Shown in pieces: positions 1-7,530 of a DNA stretch of 64,000 bases. The stretch is from Gp6-AA40 sp035492455 (lineage in GTDB: Bacteria; Acidobacteriota; Vicinamibacteria; Vicinamibacterales; UBA2999): contig DATJJE010000061.1 in the NCBI GenBank assembly GCA_035492455.1, forward strand, positions 44,565 to 108,564, given 5' to 3'. A model generated the notes under the pieces. The model was not told the DNA's origin. It worked only from the letters and a program-made list of their open reading frames with translations, and made no database searches. The number at the start of each line of letters is the position of its first letter. The first letter of the stretch is position 1. The position numbers and the translations under genes are program-made.

Positions 1-917
1 GTCAGCTCTTTCATCGTCAACGTTTCGATGTAGCCGCGCATCGCGGTCAGCGGCGTCATCAGCTCATGCGACACATCGGCCAGCAGCTGCCGCCGCGCGT
101 TGTCCGAGGCTTCGAGCGCCCGCGCTCGGCTGGCCAGCTCATCGCCCATCTGGTTGAAGGATCGAGCGAGCGCCGCGACTTCGTCGCCGCCGCGATCAGG
201 TGCACGCGCAGTCATATCACCGGCTCCGAACCTGACGGTTGCCTCCTGCAATTGTTTTAGACGATGGCGGGCCGGTCCAAAGACGAAGAGCGCAATCAAT
301 GTCGAGCCGACGATTAACACCGATCCGCCGACAAGCGCCATTGTCGGCGCCAGCTCACGCACGATCATCCCCATCGGCGGTCGGCCGAGCAGCACGGCGA
401 CCGTGCCGACGGGTTCGCCGTCCACGAAGACTGCGGCGAACTCGCCCAGTCGGAACGGAGGAGGTCCGCCGAACCTGTCATCGCGGCCATCGTCCGTGCG
501 CCGGGGAACGAACACGCGGCCGCGCACCGGCAGCTCGCCGCGCGCCATCTCGCGGCGCAGCGCATCGCGGACGTCTCTCGGAATGCCGGCGGGATGGTTC
601 GACACCTCGCGTCCGTCCCGCATCAGGACGATGAAGGGCTGAAAGACACGGGAGTACTGATCCTCGACGTATTCGTTGATGTCGAGCGTCGGATCGGTGC
701 TGAGCGCTGCGCTGAGATCGGAAGCGACGAGCACAGCCAGCCGCCGCGGCGACGTGGCGGGCATCGATCCCGCCATGCGATCGCTCGTGTAAATGAAAAG
801 CGTGCCCTGCGCGACGAGCATCAGCGCGAGGAACGCGACGAGTCCCACCGCGACGCGCCAGTACAGGCTGCGATACCAGACAGTACCCGGCGCGGGCGAG
901 GGAGAGGTGCTAGACAT
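1..917 (-). CDS. Sensor histidine kinase, HAMP and HisKA (3' end outside window)
   Basis: Partner kinase of the adjacent response regulator, autophosphorylating on a conserved histidine. Only about 305 N-terminal residues are inside the window. Visible in order: a transmembrane segment at about residues 20-42, a periplasmic sensor region, a second transmembrane segment at about 183-205, a HAMP linker with the typical GDEVAALARSFNQM motif, then a HisKA H-box (ADVSHELMTPLTAMRGY) with the phospho-acceptor at His284. The catalytic ATPase domain lies beyond the left edge. The ATG start overlaps the end of the regulator gene by 8 bp, so the two are translationally coupled. Divergent from a MacAB-type exporter, which it may control (inference). 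Confidence 0.9.
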   Translation of the reverse strand, partial: MSSTSPSPAPGTVWYRSLYWRVAVGLVAFLALMLVAQGTLFIYTSDRMAGSMPATSPRRLAVLVASDLSAALSTDPTLDINEYVEDQYSRVFQPFIVLMRDGREVSNHPAGIPRDVRDALRREMARGELPVRGRVFVPRRTDDGRDDRFGGPPPFRLGEFAAVFVDGEPVGTVAVLLGRPPMGMIVRELAPTMALVGGSVLIVGSTLIALFVFGPARHRLKQLQEATVRFGAGDMTARAPDRGGDEVAALARSFNQMGDELASRARALEASDNARRQLLADVSHELMTPLTAMRGYIETLTMKEL

Positions 918-1641
918 CCGCGGCCTTATAACCCGCGCCCCACACGGTGAGGATGACGTCGGGCTCGGCCGGGTTCTCTTCAATCTTCTTGCGCAGCCGC
1001 TTGATCAACGTATCGACGCTGCGAACGGTGACAAACGTCTGATCCTTCCACACCCGGCTGAGCAGCGCTTCGCGTGTGAAGACGATGCCAGGACTGGACA
1101 GCAGCACGTAGAGCAGCTGGAACTCGTTCGCGGTCAGCTCCACGTCCGTGTTGTCGAGGCGCACGCGGCGGCGTGACGGATCCATCTCAATGTGCTTGTA
1201 GACGATCGGTTTGGACGCTTCTTTCACCGCGCCAGGCGTGCTGAGCGGCCGTGGTCCTCTCCGCAGCAGCGCGCGTACGCGCGCCACAAGCTCGCGGACG
1301 CCGAACGGCTTGGTCAGGTAATCGTCCGCGCCGCTTTCGAGACCCACCACTTTGTCCGACTCCTCACGGCGTGCGGTGAGCATCAGGATCGGCACGTCGG
1401 GATTTTCGGAGTCGCGTCGTATCGCGCGGCAGACGGTCACGCCATCGAGACCAGGCAGCATGACATCGAGGAGGATGAGATCGAAGTGACGGGTGCGCGC
1501 CAGCTTCAAGGCTTCTTCGCCGTCGCCGGCCTGCACGCACTCGTAGTTCTCGAGGCCGAGGTGCAAACAGACGAGCTCGCGAATATTCCGTTCGTCTTCG
1601 ACGACGAGAACAGTCGGCCGTGGACTGGTCGCAGCTTCCAT
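910..1641 (-). CDS. OmpR-family DNA-binding response regulator
   Basis: Two-component response regulator. An N-terminal receiver begins VLVVEDERNIREL, has the phospho-acceptor Asp in LILLDVMLPGLDG and the conserved Lys in DDYLTKPFG. A C-terminal winged-helix domain (TANEFQLLYVLLSSPG, RSVDTLIKRLRKKIE) follows. The 243-residue length from this ATG is typical of the family. An in-frame GTG at 1725 or ATG at 1710 would add 23-28 residues with no family match, and an AGGAG lies close to the GTG, so the start is not settled. It overlaps the kinase gene by 8 bp and points away from the MacA-like gene at 1857, which makes the 1642-1856 gap a likely shared control region. Confidence 0.9.
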   Translation of the reverse strand: MEAATSPRPTVLVVEDERNIRELVCLHLGLENYECVQAGDGEEALKLARTRHFDLILLDVMLPGLDGVTVCRAIRRDSENPDVPILMLTARREESDKVVGLESGADDYLTKPFGVRELVARVRALLRRGPRPLSTPGAVKEASKPIVYKHIEMDPSRRRVRLDNTDVELTANEFQLLYVLLSSPGIVFTREALLSRVWKDQTFVTVRSVDTLIKRLRKKIEENPAEPDVILTVWGAGYKAADV

Positions 1642-1856
1642 CACGCGTGGCTCGCCAGAGCCTTTAGGCGCCGGCGGCTCAGTGTATTCCGAGCCAACTT
1701 CCAGTGGCATACACCCATATTCCACTCCTGCTGAGTGATTCCCCGTTGACGCGTTTGTGAAGAATCGGTGACAGGCGTCGCCGCAGAAATGTCACATGCG
1801 GGACATCGCTGAGCCATGGCAATCCGGTCCAATGGGTGCAATGGAAACGGATGGCC

Positions 1857-3356
1857 ATGAGTAAACGCCTGCTTATCTTTATCGTCCTCGCTGTCGTGCT
1901 CGTGGGCGGCGCAGGCTGGATCTACAAATCTCGCAACGCTGACAAAGGGCCGGTACCAGTCACCGCCGCCGTCACGCGGGGCGACGTGATCGCCAAAGTC
2001 GATGCGACCGGCACGCTGGCCGCCGTCACGACCGTTCAGGTTGGCAGCCAGGTGTCGGGCACCATCAAGGCACTCCACGCCGACTACAACTCGCAAGTGA
2101 AAAAAGGGCAGGTCGTCGCGGAGCTGGACCCCTCGCTATTTCAGACGCAGGTAGAGCAGGCACGGGCGACGCTCAGTAAATCCGAGTCAGACGTTGATCG
2201 CGCGAAGGTCGACCTGAACGACACCACGACGAAGGCGAAGCGCGCACAGGAGCTCTACGATCAGAAGCTGATCTCGCGCAACGACCTCGAGACTGCACTG
2301 GCGGCGGCCGCGCAGGCTGACGCTGCGTTGAAGTCGGCGCAGGCGCAGGTGACCCAAGCGCGCGCCGTGCTCAATCAAAACCAGGTCAATTTCGGACACA
2401 CCGTCATCCGCGCGCCGATTGACGGCGTCGTGATCTCCCGCAACGTCGATGTCGGCCAGACCGTCGCGGCCAGTCTGTCGGCGCCGACGATCTTCGTCAT
2501 TGCACAGGACCTGACGCACATGCAGGTCAGTGCGAGCATCGATGAGTCAGACATCGGACGTGTCGCTCCCGGTCAGCCGGTCACCTTCAAGGTGGATGCG
2601 TATCCGAATCAGACCTTCCGCGGCACGGTTTCTCAGGTGCGTCTCGAACCGAAGACGGACCAGAACGTCGTCAGCTACACGACGATGATCGACGTGCCGA
2701 ACCAGGACCTCCGGTTGAAGCCTGGCATGACGGCAAACGTGACGGTGCAGACCGCGATGAATGAGAACGTGCTGCGTGTGCCCAATGGCGCGCTGCGCTT
2801 CTCGCCAACACCGGAGCTGTTCGCGGCACTCGGCCAGGAGGCACCCGCGAATGGTGCAAGGGGTGCGAATGGTGCAACGGGCGCAACTGGTGCGCGAGGT
2901 GATGTGCCGGATTCGACGGGAACGGCTGGTGCGGATACAAGCGGCCAGCGAGGTGGCGGACAGTTTGCGCAGCTCACGCCCGAGCAGCGCGCGCAGTTTC
3001 AGCAGCGACTCCAGCAGATGACGCCCGACGAACGCGAGCAGTTCCGCGCGCGCCGGCAGGCGGGCAACGGATCGGGAAACGGTGCCGGCAGCTTTGGTCG
3101 CGTGTGGGTGTTGCGCAACGCCAAGCTCGAACAGGTGCGCGTTCGCACCGGCGTGACCGACGGCGCGATGACCGCGGTCGTCGGCGGCGAGTTGAAGGAA
3201 GGCGATCAGGTTGTGACCGGCATTTCAGCTGGCGGAGCCGCAGCGCAGCAGACGAATACGTCGCCCCTGATTCCATTTGGTCGCCGCGGAGGTGGCGCTA
3301 ACCGGGGCGGAGGCGCGGGTGCCGCCGGCGGCGCTCGCGGCGGAGCAGGCCGATGA
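1857..3356 (+). CDS. Efflux periplasmic adaptor, MacA/HlyD type, with a Gly-rich and LTPEQ insert
   Basis: Membrane-fusion protein linking the inner-membrane ABC transporter encoded next to it with an outer-membrane exit duct. An N-terminal membrane anchor (LLIFIVLAVVLVGGAGWIY) is followed by a biotinyl-lipoyl half (VTRGDVIAKVDATGTL), a long helical hairpin, the second lipoyl half (IRAPIDGVVISRNVDVGQTV) and a beta-barrel domain. Before the last membrane-proximal segment there is an unusual insert at about residues 327-415: collagen-like Gly-X-Y stretches, then LTPEQRAQFQQRLQQMTPDE, reminiscent of Spy/CpxP proteins. The tail is Gly/Arg rich. An upstream ATG at 1851 and GTG at 1836 are alternative starts. 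The stop overlaps the ATPase start by 4 bp. Confidence 0.9.
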   Translation: MSKRLLIFIVLAVVLVGGAGWIYKSRNADKGPVPVTAAVTRGDVIAKVDATGTLAAVTTVQVGSQVSGTIKALHADYNSQVKKGQVVAELDPSLFQTQVEQARATLSKSESDVDRAKVDLNDTTTKAKRAQELYDQKLISRNDLETALAAAAQADAALKSAQAQVTQARAVLNQNQVNFGHTVIRAPIDGVVISRNVDVGQTVAASLSAPTIFVIAQDLTHMQVSASIDESDIGRVAPGQPVTFKVDAYPNQTFRGTVSQVRLEPKTDQNVVSYTTMIDVPNQDLRLKPGMTANVTVQTAMNENVLRVPNGALRFSPTPELFAALGQEAPANGARGANGATGATGARGDVPDSTGTAGADTSGQRGGGQFAQLTPEQRAQFQQRLQQMTPDEREQFRARRQAGNGSGNGAGSFGRVWVLRNAKLEQVRVRTGVTDGAMTAVVGGELKEGDQVVTGISAGGAAAQQTNTSPLIPFGRRGGGANRGGGAGAAGGARGGAGR

Positions 3357-4096
3357 CCGGCGGCCACAGCACCGCGGACGTTGCAGGTCCGCGAGCCGTC
3401 ATCTCCACGCGAGGGTTAACAAAGATTTATGACGTCGGCGAGGTGCAGGTGCCGGCGCTGCGAGGCGTGTCAATCGACGTCGTGCCGGGCGAATTCGTGG
3501 CGCTCACGGGGCCGTCCGGATCCGGCAAGTCGACGTTCATGCACCTGCTTGGCTGTCTCGACCTGGCGACGAGCGGTCACTACTTTCTGAACGGCAAGGA
3601 CGTCTCCACGCTTGGCTCGCGCGAGCTGGCGCGCGTGCGCAATCAGGAGATCGGATTCGTGTTTCAGGGATTCAATCTGCTGTCGCGCACATCCGCGCTC
3701 GAGAACGTCGAGCTGCCGCTGCTGTATGCGGGCCACGTTCCCGCGGCCGAGCGCCGCGATCGTGCGATTGCCGCGTTGACAGCCGTCGGCCTTGGCGATC
3801 GGGTTGACCATCATCCGAATCAGCTCTCCGGCGGACAGCAGCAGCGAGTGGCGATTGCTCGCGCGCTCGTCAACGACCCGACGCTGCTGCTCGCCGACGA
3901 GCCGACGGGCAACCTCGACACCAAGACCAGCGTCGAGGTGATGGGGATCTTTCAGCGGCTGAACATCGAACGCGGCATCACCATCGTGCTCGTCACACAC
4001 GAAGCGGACATCGCTGAGTACGGCACACGCATCATCACGTTCCGTGATGGCGTGGTGCTGAACGACTCCGCGATCGAGCACCGCCGCATCGCATAG
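3353..4096 (+). CDS. ABC transporter ATP-binding protein, MacB/LolD type
   Basis: Cytoplasmic ATPase that powers the MacA/MacB-like exporter. Walker A is GPSGSGKST, the Q-loop is FVFQGFNLL, the signature is LSGGQQQRVAIARAL, Walker B is LLLADEPTGNLD and the switch histidine is in VLVTHE. The 247-residue length is normal for a stand-alone ATPase; in E. coli MacB the ATPase and permease are fused, whereas here they are separate genes. It starts inside the stop of the adaptor gene (ATGA overlap) and is followed after 33 bp, containing a perfect hairpin, by the permease. The exported substrate cannot be read from the sequence; macrolides, peptides or lipoproteins are all handled by relatives. Confidence 0.95.
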   Translation: MTGGHSTADVAGPRAVISTRGLTKIYDVGEVQVPALRGVSIDVVPGEFVALTGPSGSGKSTFMHLLGCLDLATSGHYFLNGKDVSTLGSRELARVRNQEIGFVFQGFNLLSRTSALENVELPLLYAGHVPAAERRDRAIAALTAVGLGDRVDHHPNQLSGGQQQRVAIARALVNDPTLLLADEPTGNLDTKTSVEVMGIFQRLNIERGITIVLVTHEADIAEYGTRIITFRDGVVLNDSAIEHRRIA

Positions 4097-4099
4097 GAG

Positions 4100-4121
4100 G
4101 GCGGACCTGGTGAGGTCCGCC
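4100..4121. repeat. Perfect intergenic hairpin (REP-like)
   Basis: A 9-bp perfect stem, GGCGGACCT paired with AGGTCCGCC, closed by a GGTG tetraloop, fills most of the gap between the ATPase and permease genes. There is no T-run, so it is unlikely to be a terminator. It resembles the hairpins at 5465-5484 and 60639-60667 in size and GGG/CCG-rich composition, and may act on mRNA stability inside the operon. Confidence 0.6.
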
Positions 4122-4129
4122 GAACGGGT

Positions 4130-5350
4130 ATGTCGATCTGGATGACGTTCATCGTGGCGCTGAAAGCGCTCCGCCGCAACGCGATGCGCACCGCGCTCAC
4201 CGCGCTCGGCATGATCATCGGCGTTGCCGCCGTCATCGTGATGGTCGCGATCGGCACGGGCGCCAGTTCGTCCATCCAGGCGCAGATTCGCAGCGCCGGC
4301 TCGAACATCGTGATGGTGACCGCCGGCTCCGGCGGCTTCGGACCGGTGCGTCAGGGACAGGGTGCGGTGACGACGCTCACCGCGGACGACGCGGAGGCGA
4401 TTCGCCGCGAGATTCCAGGCGTACGCTACGTTTCGCCTGGTCTCAACACGCGTACGCAGATCGTCGCGGCGACGGGCAACTGGAACACCCAGGTTCAGGG
4501 CGCGGGGCCGGACCTGGCTGCGATCCGATCCTGGCCAACGCAGTTCGGCAGCTTCTTTACGGAAGATGACGTGACCGCGGCGCGCAAGGTCGCAGTGCTC
4601 GGCTCCGTCGTGCGCGATCAGTTGTTCGGCGTTGGCTCCGATCCGACGGGCGAGATCGTGCGCATCAAGAATCAGCCGTTCCAGGTCATCGGCGTACTGA
4701 CAAGCAAAGGTCAGGCGGCGATGGGACAGGACCAGGACGACGCAGTCCTCGTGCCGTTCACGACGGTGCAGAAGCGGCTGATGGGCGTGCAGCACGTGAC
4801 GAACATCACCGTCTCGGCGGAAAACGGCGTGCCGCTCGACACGATGACCGATCAGATTGCCGAGTTGCTGCGCCTCCGCCACAAGCTTCAGCCCGGTACC
4901 GACGACGACTTCCTGGTACGCACGCTCGAAGAAATGGCGAGTGTGCTCACGTCGACGACGAACACGATGACGTATCTGCTCGCCGGCATCGCGGCCGTGT
5001 CGCTCATCGTCGGTGGCATCGGCATCATGAACATCATGCTCGTGTCGGTGACCGAGCGGACGCGCGAGATCGGTCTGCGCCTCGCTGTGGGCGCGCGCGA
5101 CCTCGACGTGCTGCTGCAGTTTCTCGTCGAGTCGATCGTGCTCAGTCTGGTTGGCGGCGCCATCGGCATTGCGCTCGGCTTCGGGATTTCGTTCGCTGTC
5201 CAACGCGTAATGCAGTGGTCCGCGGTTGTCACCCCGACGGCGGTGGCGATGTCTTTCGGCGTTGCCGCGGCTGTCGGCGTGTTCTTCGGGTTTTATCCAG
5301 CGCGCAAGGCGGCGCGGCTGAATCCGATCGACGCGCTGCGTTACGAGTAG
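4130..5350 (+). CDS. ABC transporter permease, MacB/FtsX type
   Basis: Inner-membrane permease of the exporter. It has the MacB topology: a cytoplasmic N-terminus with a first membrane helix (about residues 20-42, MRTALTALGMIIGVAAVIVM), a large periplasmic domain of about 220 residues, then the FtsX domain with three helices, including IGIMNIMLVSVTERTREIGL (the conserved MNIMLVSV and TREIGLR signature) and a C-terminal FYPARKAARLNPIDALRYE. The length of 406 residues fits MacB permeases without a fused ATPase. It is the third gene of the macA-like operon and is followed by the Spy-like gene after 149 bp. Confidence 0.95.
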   Translation: MSIWMTFIVALKALRRNAMRTALTALGMIIGVAAVIVMVAIGTGASSSIQAQIRSAGSNIVMVTAGSGGFGPVRQGQGAVTTLTADDAEAIRREIPGVRYVSPGLNTRTQIVAATGNWNTQVQGAGPDLAAIRSWPTQFGSFFTEDDVTAARKVAVLGSVVRDQLFGVGSDPTGEIVRIKNQPFQVIGVLTSKGQAAMGQDQDDAVLVPFTTVQKRLMGVQHVTNITVSAENGVPLDTMTDQIAELLRLRHKLQPGTDDDFLVRTLEEMASVLTSTTNTMTYLLAGIAAVSLIVGGIGIMNIMLVSVTERTREIGLRLAVGARDLDVLLQFLVESIVLSLVGGAIGIALGFGISFAVQRVMQWSAVVTPTAVAMSFGVAAAVGVFFGFYPARKAARLNPIDALRYE

Positions 5351-5464
5351 CAGCCTGCCCCGTCGTCGCGCGCAAGGCGCGGAGGCGGCCGTCATTGAAA
5401 TGTCACGGGCGCGCGACAACTTCGACCTCAGATGCCACGTCTGACTGATCAAACACAGTAAGTA

Positions 5465-5484
5465 GGGCCGGCTTCAGCCGGCCC
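5465..5484. repeat. Perfect intergenic hairpin (REP-like)
   Basis: GGGCCGGC and GCCGGCCC form a perfect 8-bp stem around a TTCA tetraloop, preceded by AGTA. It sits just upstream of the ribosome binding site of the Spy-like gene at 5500 and lacks a T-run. Its form matches the hairpins at 4100-4121 and 60639-60667. Confidence 0.6.
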
Positions 5485-5499
5485 AGTTGGAGGAGACCC

Positions 5500-6012
5500 A
5501 TGAATCGTGTTCGAAAGATTGTTGTGACGGCGGGCATCGTGGCGTTGATGGCCGGCGGCAGTGCCGCGCTGTTGGCGCAGGGCGGCCCGGGCCGTGGCGG
5601 CGTGCGCCCGTTCGGTCCTGGCGGACGCGACGGCCGCGGCTTCGAGATGGGCTTCGCTCTCGGCCAGCTCAATCTGAGCGACGCTCAGAAGCAGCAGGTG
5701 CAGAACATCATGAAGACCCATCGCCAGCAGCTGCAGCCGACGATGCAGCGTCTGGAGCAGGCGATGCAGGCGCAGCGCGCCGCGATCAATCAGGTGCCGG
5801 TGAACGAAGCAGCCGTGCGGCAGGCCGCCACATCGGTTGCGTCGGTGCAGGCAGATCTCGCAGTGGAGCAGGCGCGACTGCACGCTGACGTCTGGAACAT
5901 CCTGACGCCCGAGCAGCAGGAAAAGGCAAAGCAGCTAGAGCAGCAGGCGCAGAGCCGCGCACAGCAGCGGCGGCAGCAGCGCGATCAGCGGCAGCCGAAG
6001 CAGCCGGTGTAA
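5500..6012 (+). CDS. Spy/CpxP-family periplasmic protein
   Basis: Small, Gln-rich helical periplasmic protein. A signal peptide (about residues 1-27, ending ALLAQ) is followed by a Gly/Arg-rich stretch and a helical region with two LTxxQ-type motifs, LNLSDAQKQQVQNIMKTHRQ and ILTPEQQEKAKQLEQQ, the hallmark of Spy and CpxP. Those proteins act as envelope-stress chaperones or sensor inhibitors; whether this one does is inference. The ATG has a strong GGAGGAGA ribosome binding site. It closes the exporter operon, and a similar LTPEQ segment lies in the adaptor at 1857, suggesting that the two genes share a function in envelope stress or efflux control. Confidence 0.8.
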   Translation: MNRVRKIVVTAGIVALMAGGSAALLAQGGPGRGGVRPFGPGGRDGRGFEMGFALGQLNLSDAQKQQVQNIMKTHRQQLQPTMQRLEQAMQAQRAAINQVPVNEAAVRQAATSVASVQADLAVEQARLHADVWNILTPEQQEKAKQLEQQAQSRAQQRRQQRDQRQPKQPV

Positions 6013-6021
6013 CGGACTCGA

Positions 6022-6210
6022 CTAGTCGTTCGATTCGCGTCCGCGTTTCGCGGGCGTGCGCGGAATGCGGCGGCGCTCGGGCCAGATAGGTTTTTCGCGC
6101 GCCGCCGTTTCTACATGCTGCCGCAGACGCTGCGCTTCCGCGATCAACTCATTGAGCTGTCGCAGCAGCTCCATCATCCGCGGATGATCCGGAGGGGTCG
6201 GATCGCCCAT
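6022..6210 (-). CDS. Small hypothetical protein, helical
   Basis: A 62-residue protein with an acidic/hydrophobic helix predicted to form a coiled coil (MMELLRQLNELIAEAQRLRQ) and a basic Arg/Pro-rich tail. No family recognised. The ATG is preceded by TTAAGGT, a usable ribosome binding site, and the gene ends 9 bp from the end of the Spy-like gene in a convergent arrangement. Product length and amino-acid make-up are consistent with a real gene, but it could be a chance frame. Confidence 0.5.
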   Translation of the reverse strand: MGDPTPPDHPRMMELLRQLNELIAEAQRLRQHVETAAREKPIWPERRRIPRTPAKRGRESND

Positions 6211-6246
6211 ACCTTAAGTTAAAAGGCGTAAATCCAGCCGTAAAGG

Positions 6247-6660
6247 TCAGCGGCTTTTCTGGTTGACTTCTCGTTCGCAGCTCATCTGTCGGCCAGCGCT
6301 CTGCTCGTGAAGCTCGCGTTCGATGAACGGCAGCACGTGTTCGGGCAGAACGGGCTTTCGAAGGATCGCCGAGGCCTGCAGCGCAGCGCGGTCGGTGTCG
6401 GCGCCAGTGACGACGATTACAGGGACCGCCCTTGTTTCGTCATGCGCCGCCAGCTCGCGCAATACACTCGAGCCATCCACGCAAGGCATGTTCAGGTCCA
6501 GGATGATCAGCGAGGGAACATCTTGTTCGACTGCTCGCAGCGCGTTCAGACCGTCCGATGCCGTCACGACATTGAACCCCCGGAACCTCAGCGCCGTGGA
6601 ATACAAGTCGCGGAAGGTGGGATCGTCATCGACCACGAGAATGGTATGGCGGAATTTCAC
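6247..6660 (-). CDS. Single-domain response regulator (receiver only)
   Basis: A 137-residue CheY-like receiver without output domain. It contains the acidic pocket (TILVVDDDPTFRDL), the phospho-acceptor Asp in LIILDLNMPCVDGSS, the Thr in VIVVTGADTD and the Lys in ILRKPVLPEHVL. The GTG at 6660 is chosen because AGAGGG lies 9-10 bases upstream and the receiver begins directly after it; the reading frame stays open further upstream but into sequence unrelated to any receiver and opposed to the next gene. No kinase is adjacent, so it must be phosphorylated by a kinase encoded elsewhere. Confidence 0.85.
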   Translation of the reverse strand: MKFRHTILVVDDDPTFRDLYSTALRFRGFNVVTASDGLNALRAVEQDVPSLIILDLNMPCVDGSSVLRELAAHDETRAVPVIVVTGADTDRAALQASAILRKPVLPEHVLPFIERELHEQSAGRQMSCEREVNQKSR

Positions 6661-6921
6661 GGCCGTATGAATCCCTCTGTTACCGCGCAAGACACTGATC
6701 GCGTGAAAATGAGAGACGTCATTAAATCCTGCAACGCAGATGCCGCGGAGTGGGCGGCCGAGCTGTACTGCGATCGTAATTCCGGGGGCAGTGGCGCGAA
6801 CCACGCTGATTACCGCAGCTCGCGGGCGACGCGGATTTGTGCGGAAACCGCGACGGGCAGAAGGATCGTGAAACTGAAGCCGAACAATAGCCTGCGGACC
6901 CGGAGAGGAGTAAATTGATAG

Positions 6922-7530
6922 ATGATGCGACGCGAGCTGGTGGCGGTCGTTGTCGGGCTGAGCGCCTGTCTTGCTCAATCGAGTACCGCTCTGGCAGCGG
7001 CGCAGGAACAGCATTCCAGTCGGCAAGCCGCAGCGCACGTGCGAACGTCTGCGCCGCCGAGTGCACCGGCCGCGCCACCGCAGGGAAATCCGCCTACTGG
7101 CACCGAGCCAGCATTTCAATCGACACTGAAATTCGAGCCGAGCAAGCGGGCAAATGACCACGTCACTGCGCCGTTACGAGTCGATCGTTTTGGACGACCG
7201 TTTGTGCTGGCGACACCCTGGCTGCTCGACGGAGGAATGGGGCACGTTGTTGCGAACGGACCGTTGTCGTATGCGCTGCCGAGCAGCGCTGCGCCCGGCG
7301 GCGTGCAGCTGGACGTTCAGCCATGGCGAGCGCAGGTGTATGTCGACGGCACCTACGTTGGCGTGGTTCGCGATTTCACAGGCTACTATCACCACCTCGA
7401 AGTCGGTGCGGGACCGCACGTGATTGCGATCGTGACAGCGGACTATGAGCCTCTTGTTCTCGAGCTGTTCGTATCGCCAGGACGTGTGACCACCTATCAC
7501 GGCACGCTGAGCCCTGCGAGCGGCCGCTGA
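6922..7530 (+). CDS. Secreted PEGA-domain protein
   Basis: Exported protein with a signal peptide (about residues 1-27, hydrophobic core VAVVVGLSACLAQSSTALA), a low-complexity Pro/Ala linker to about residue 110, and a C-terminal PEGA module. In that module VQLDVQPWRAQVYVDGTYVG is the start of the repeat and VGAGPHVIAIVTADYEPL the second half. PEGA modules are surface or periplasmic beta domains often fused to other functions; here it is alone. The start has GGAGAGGAG 11 bases upstream. The gene ends exactly where the convergent TonB-dependent receptor gene ends. Confidence 0.8.
   Translation: MMRRELVAVVVGLSACLAQSSTALAAAQEQHSSRQAAAHVRTSAPPSAPAAPPQGNPPTGTEPAFQSTLKFEPSKRANDHVTAPLRVDRFGRPFVLATPWLLDGGMGHVVANGPLSYALPSSAAPGGVQLDVQPWRAQVYVDGTYVGVVRDFTGYYHHLEVGAGPHVIAIVTADYEPLVLELFVSPGRVTTYHGTLSPASGR

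Noticed and set aside
3470..5452. 660-residue minus-strand frame opposite the ATPase and permease genes
   Set aside because: Arg/His/Asp-rich translation typical of an antisense shadow in GC-rich coding DNA; the plus-strand genes have complete family motifs.
6661..7161. Upstream extension of the receiver gene at 6247 giving a 304-residue frame
   Set aside because: The extra N-terminal sequence has no family pattern and overlaps the PEGA gene on the other strand; the GTG at 6660 with AGAGGG fits better.
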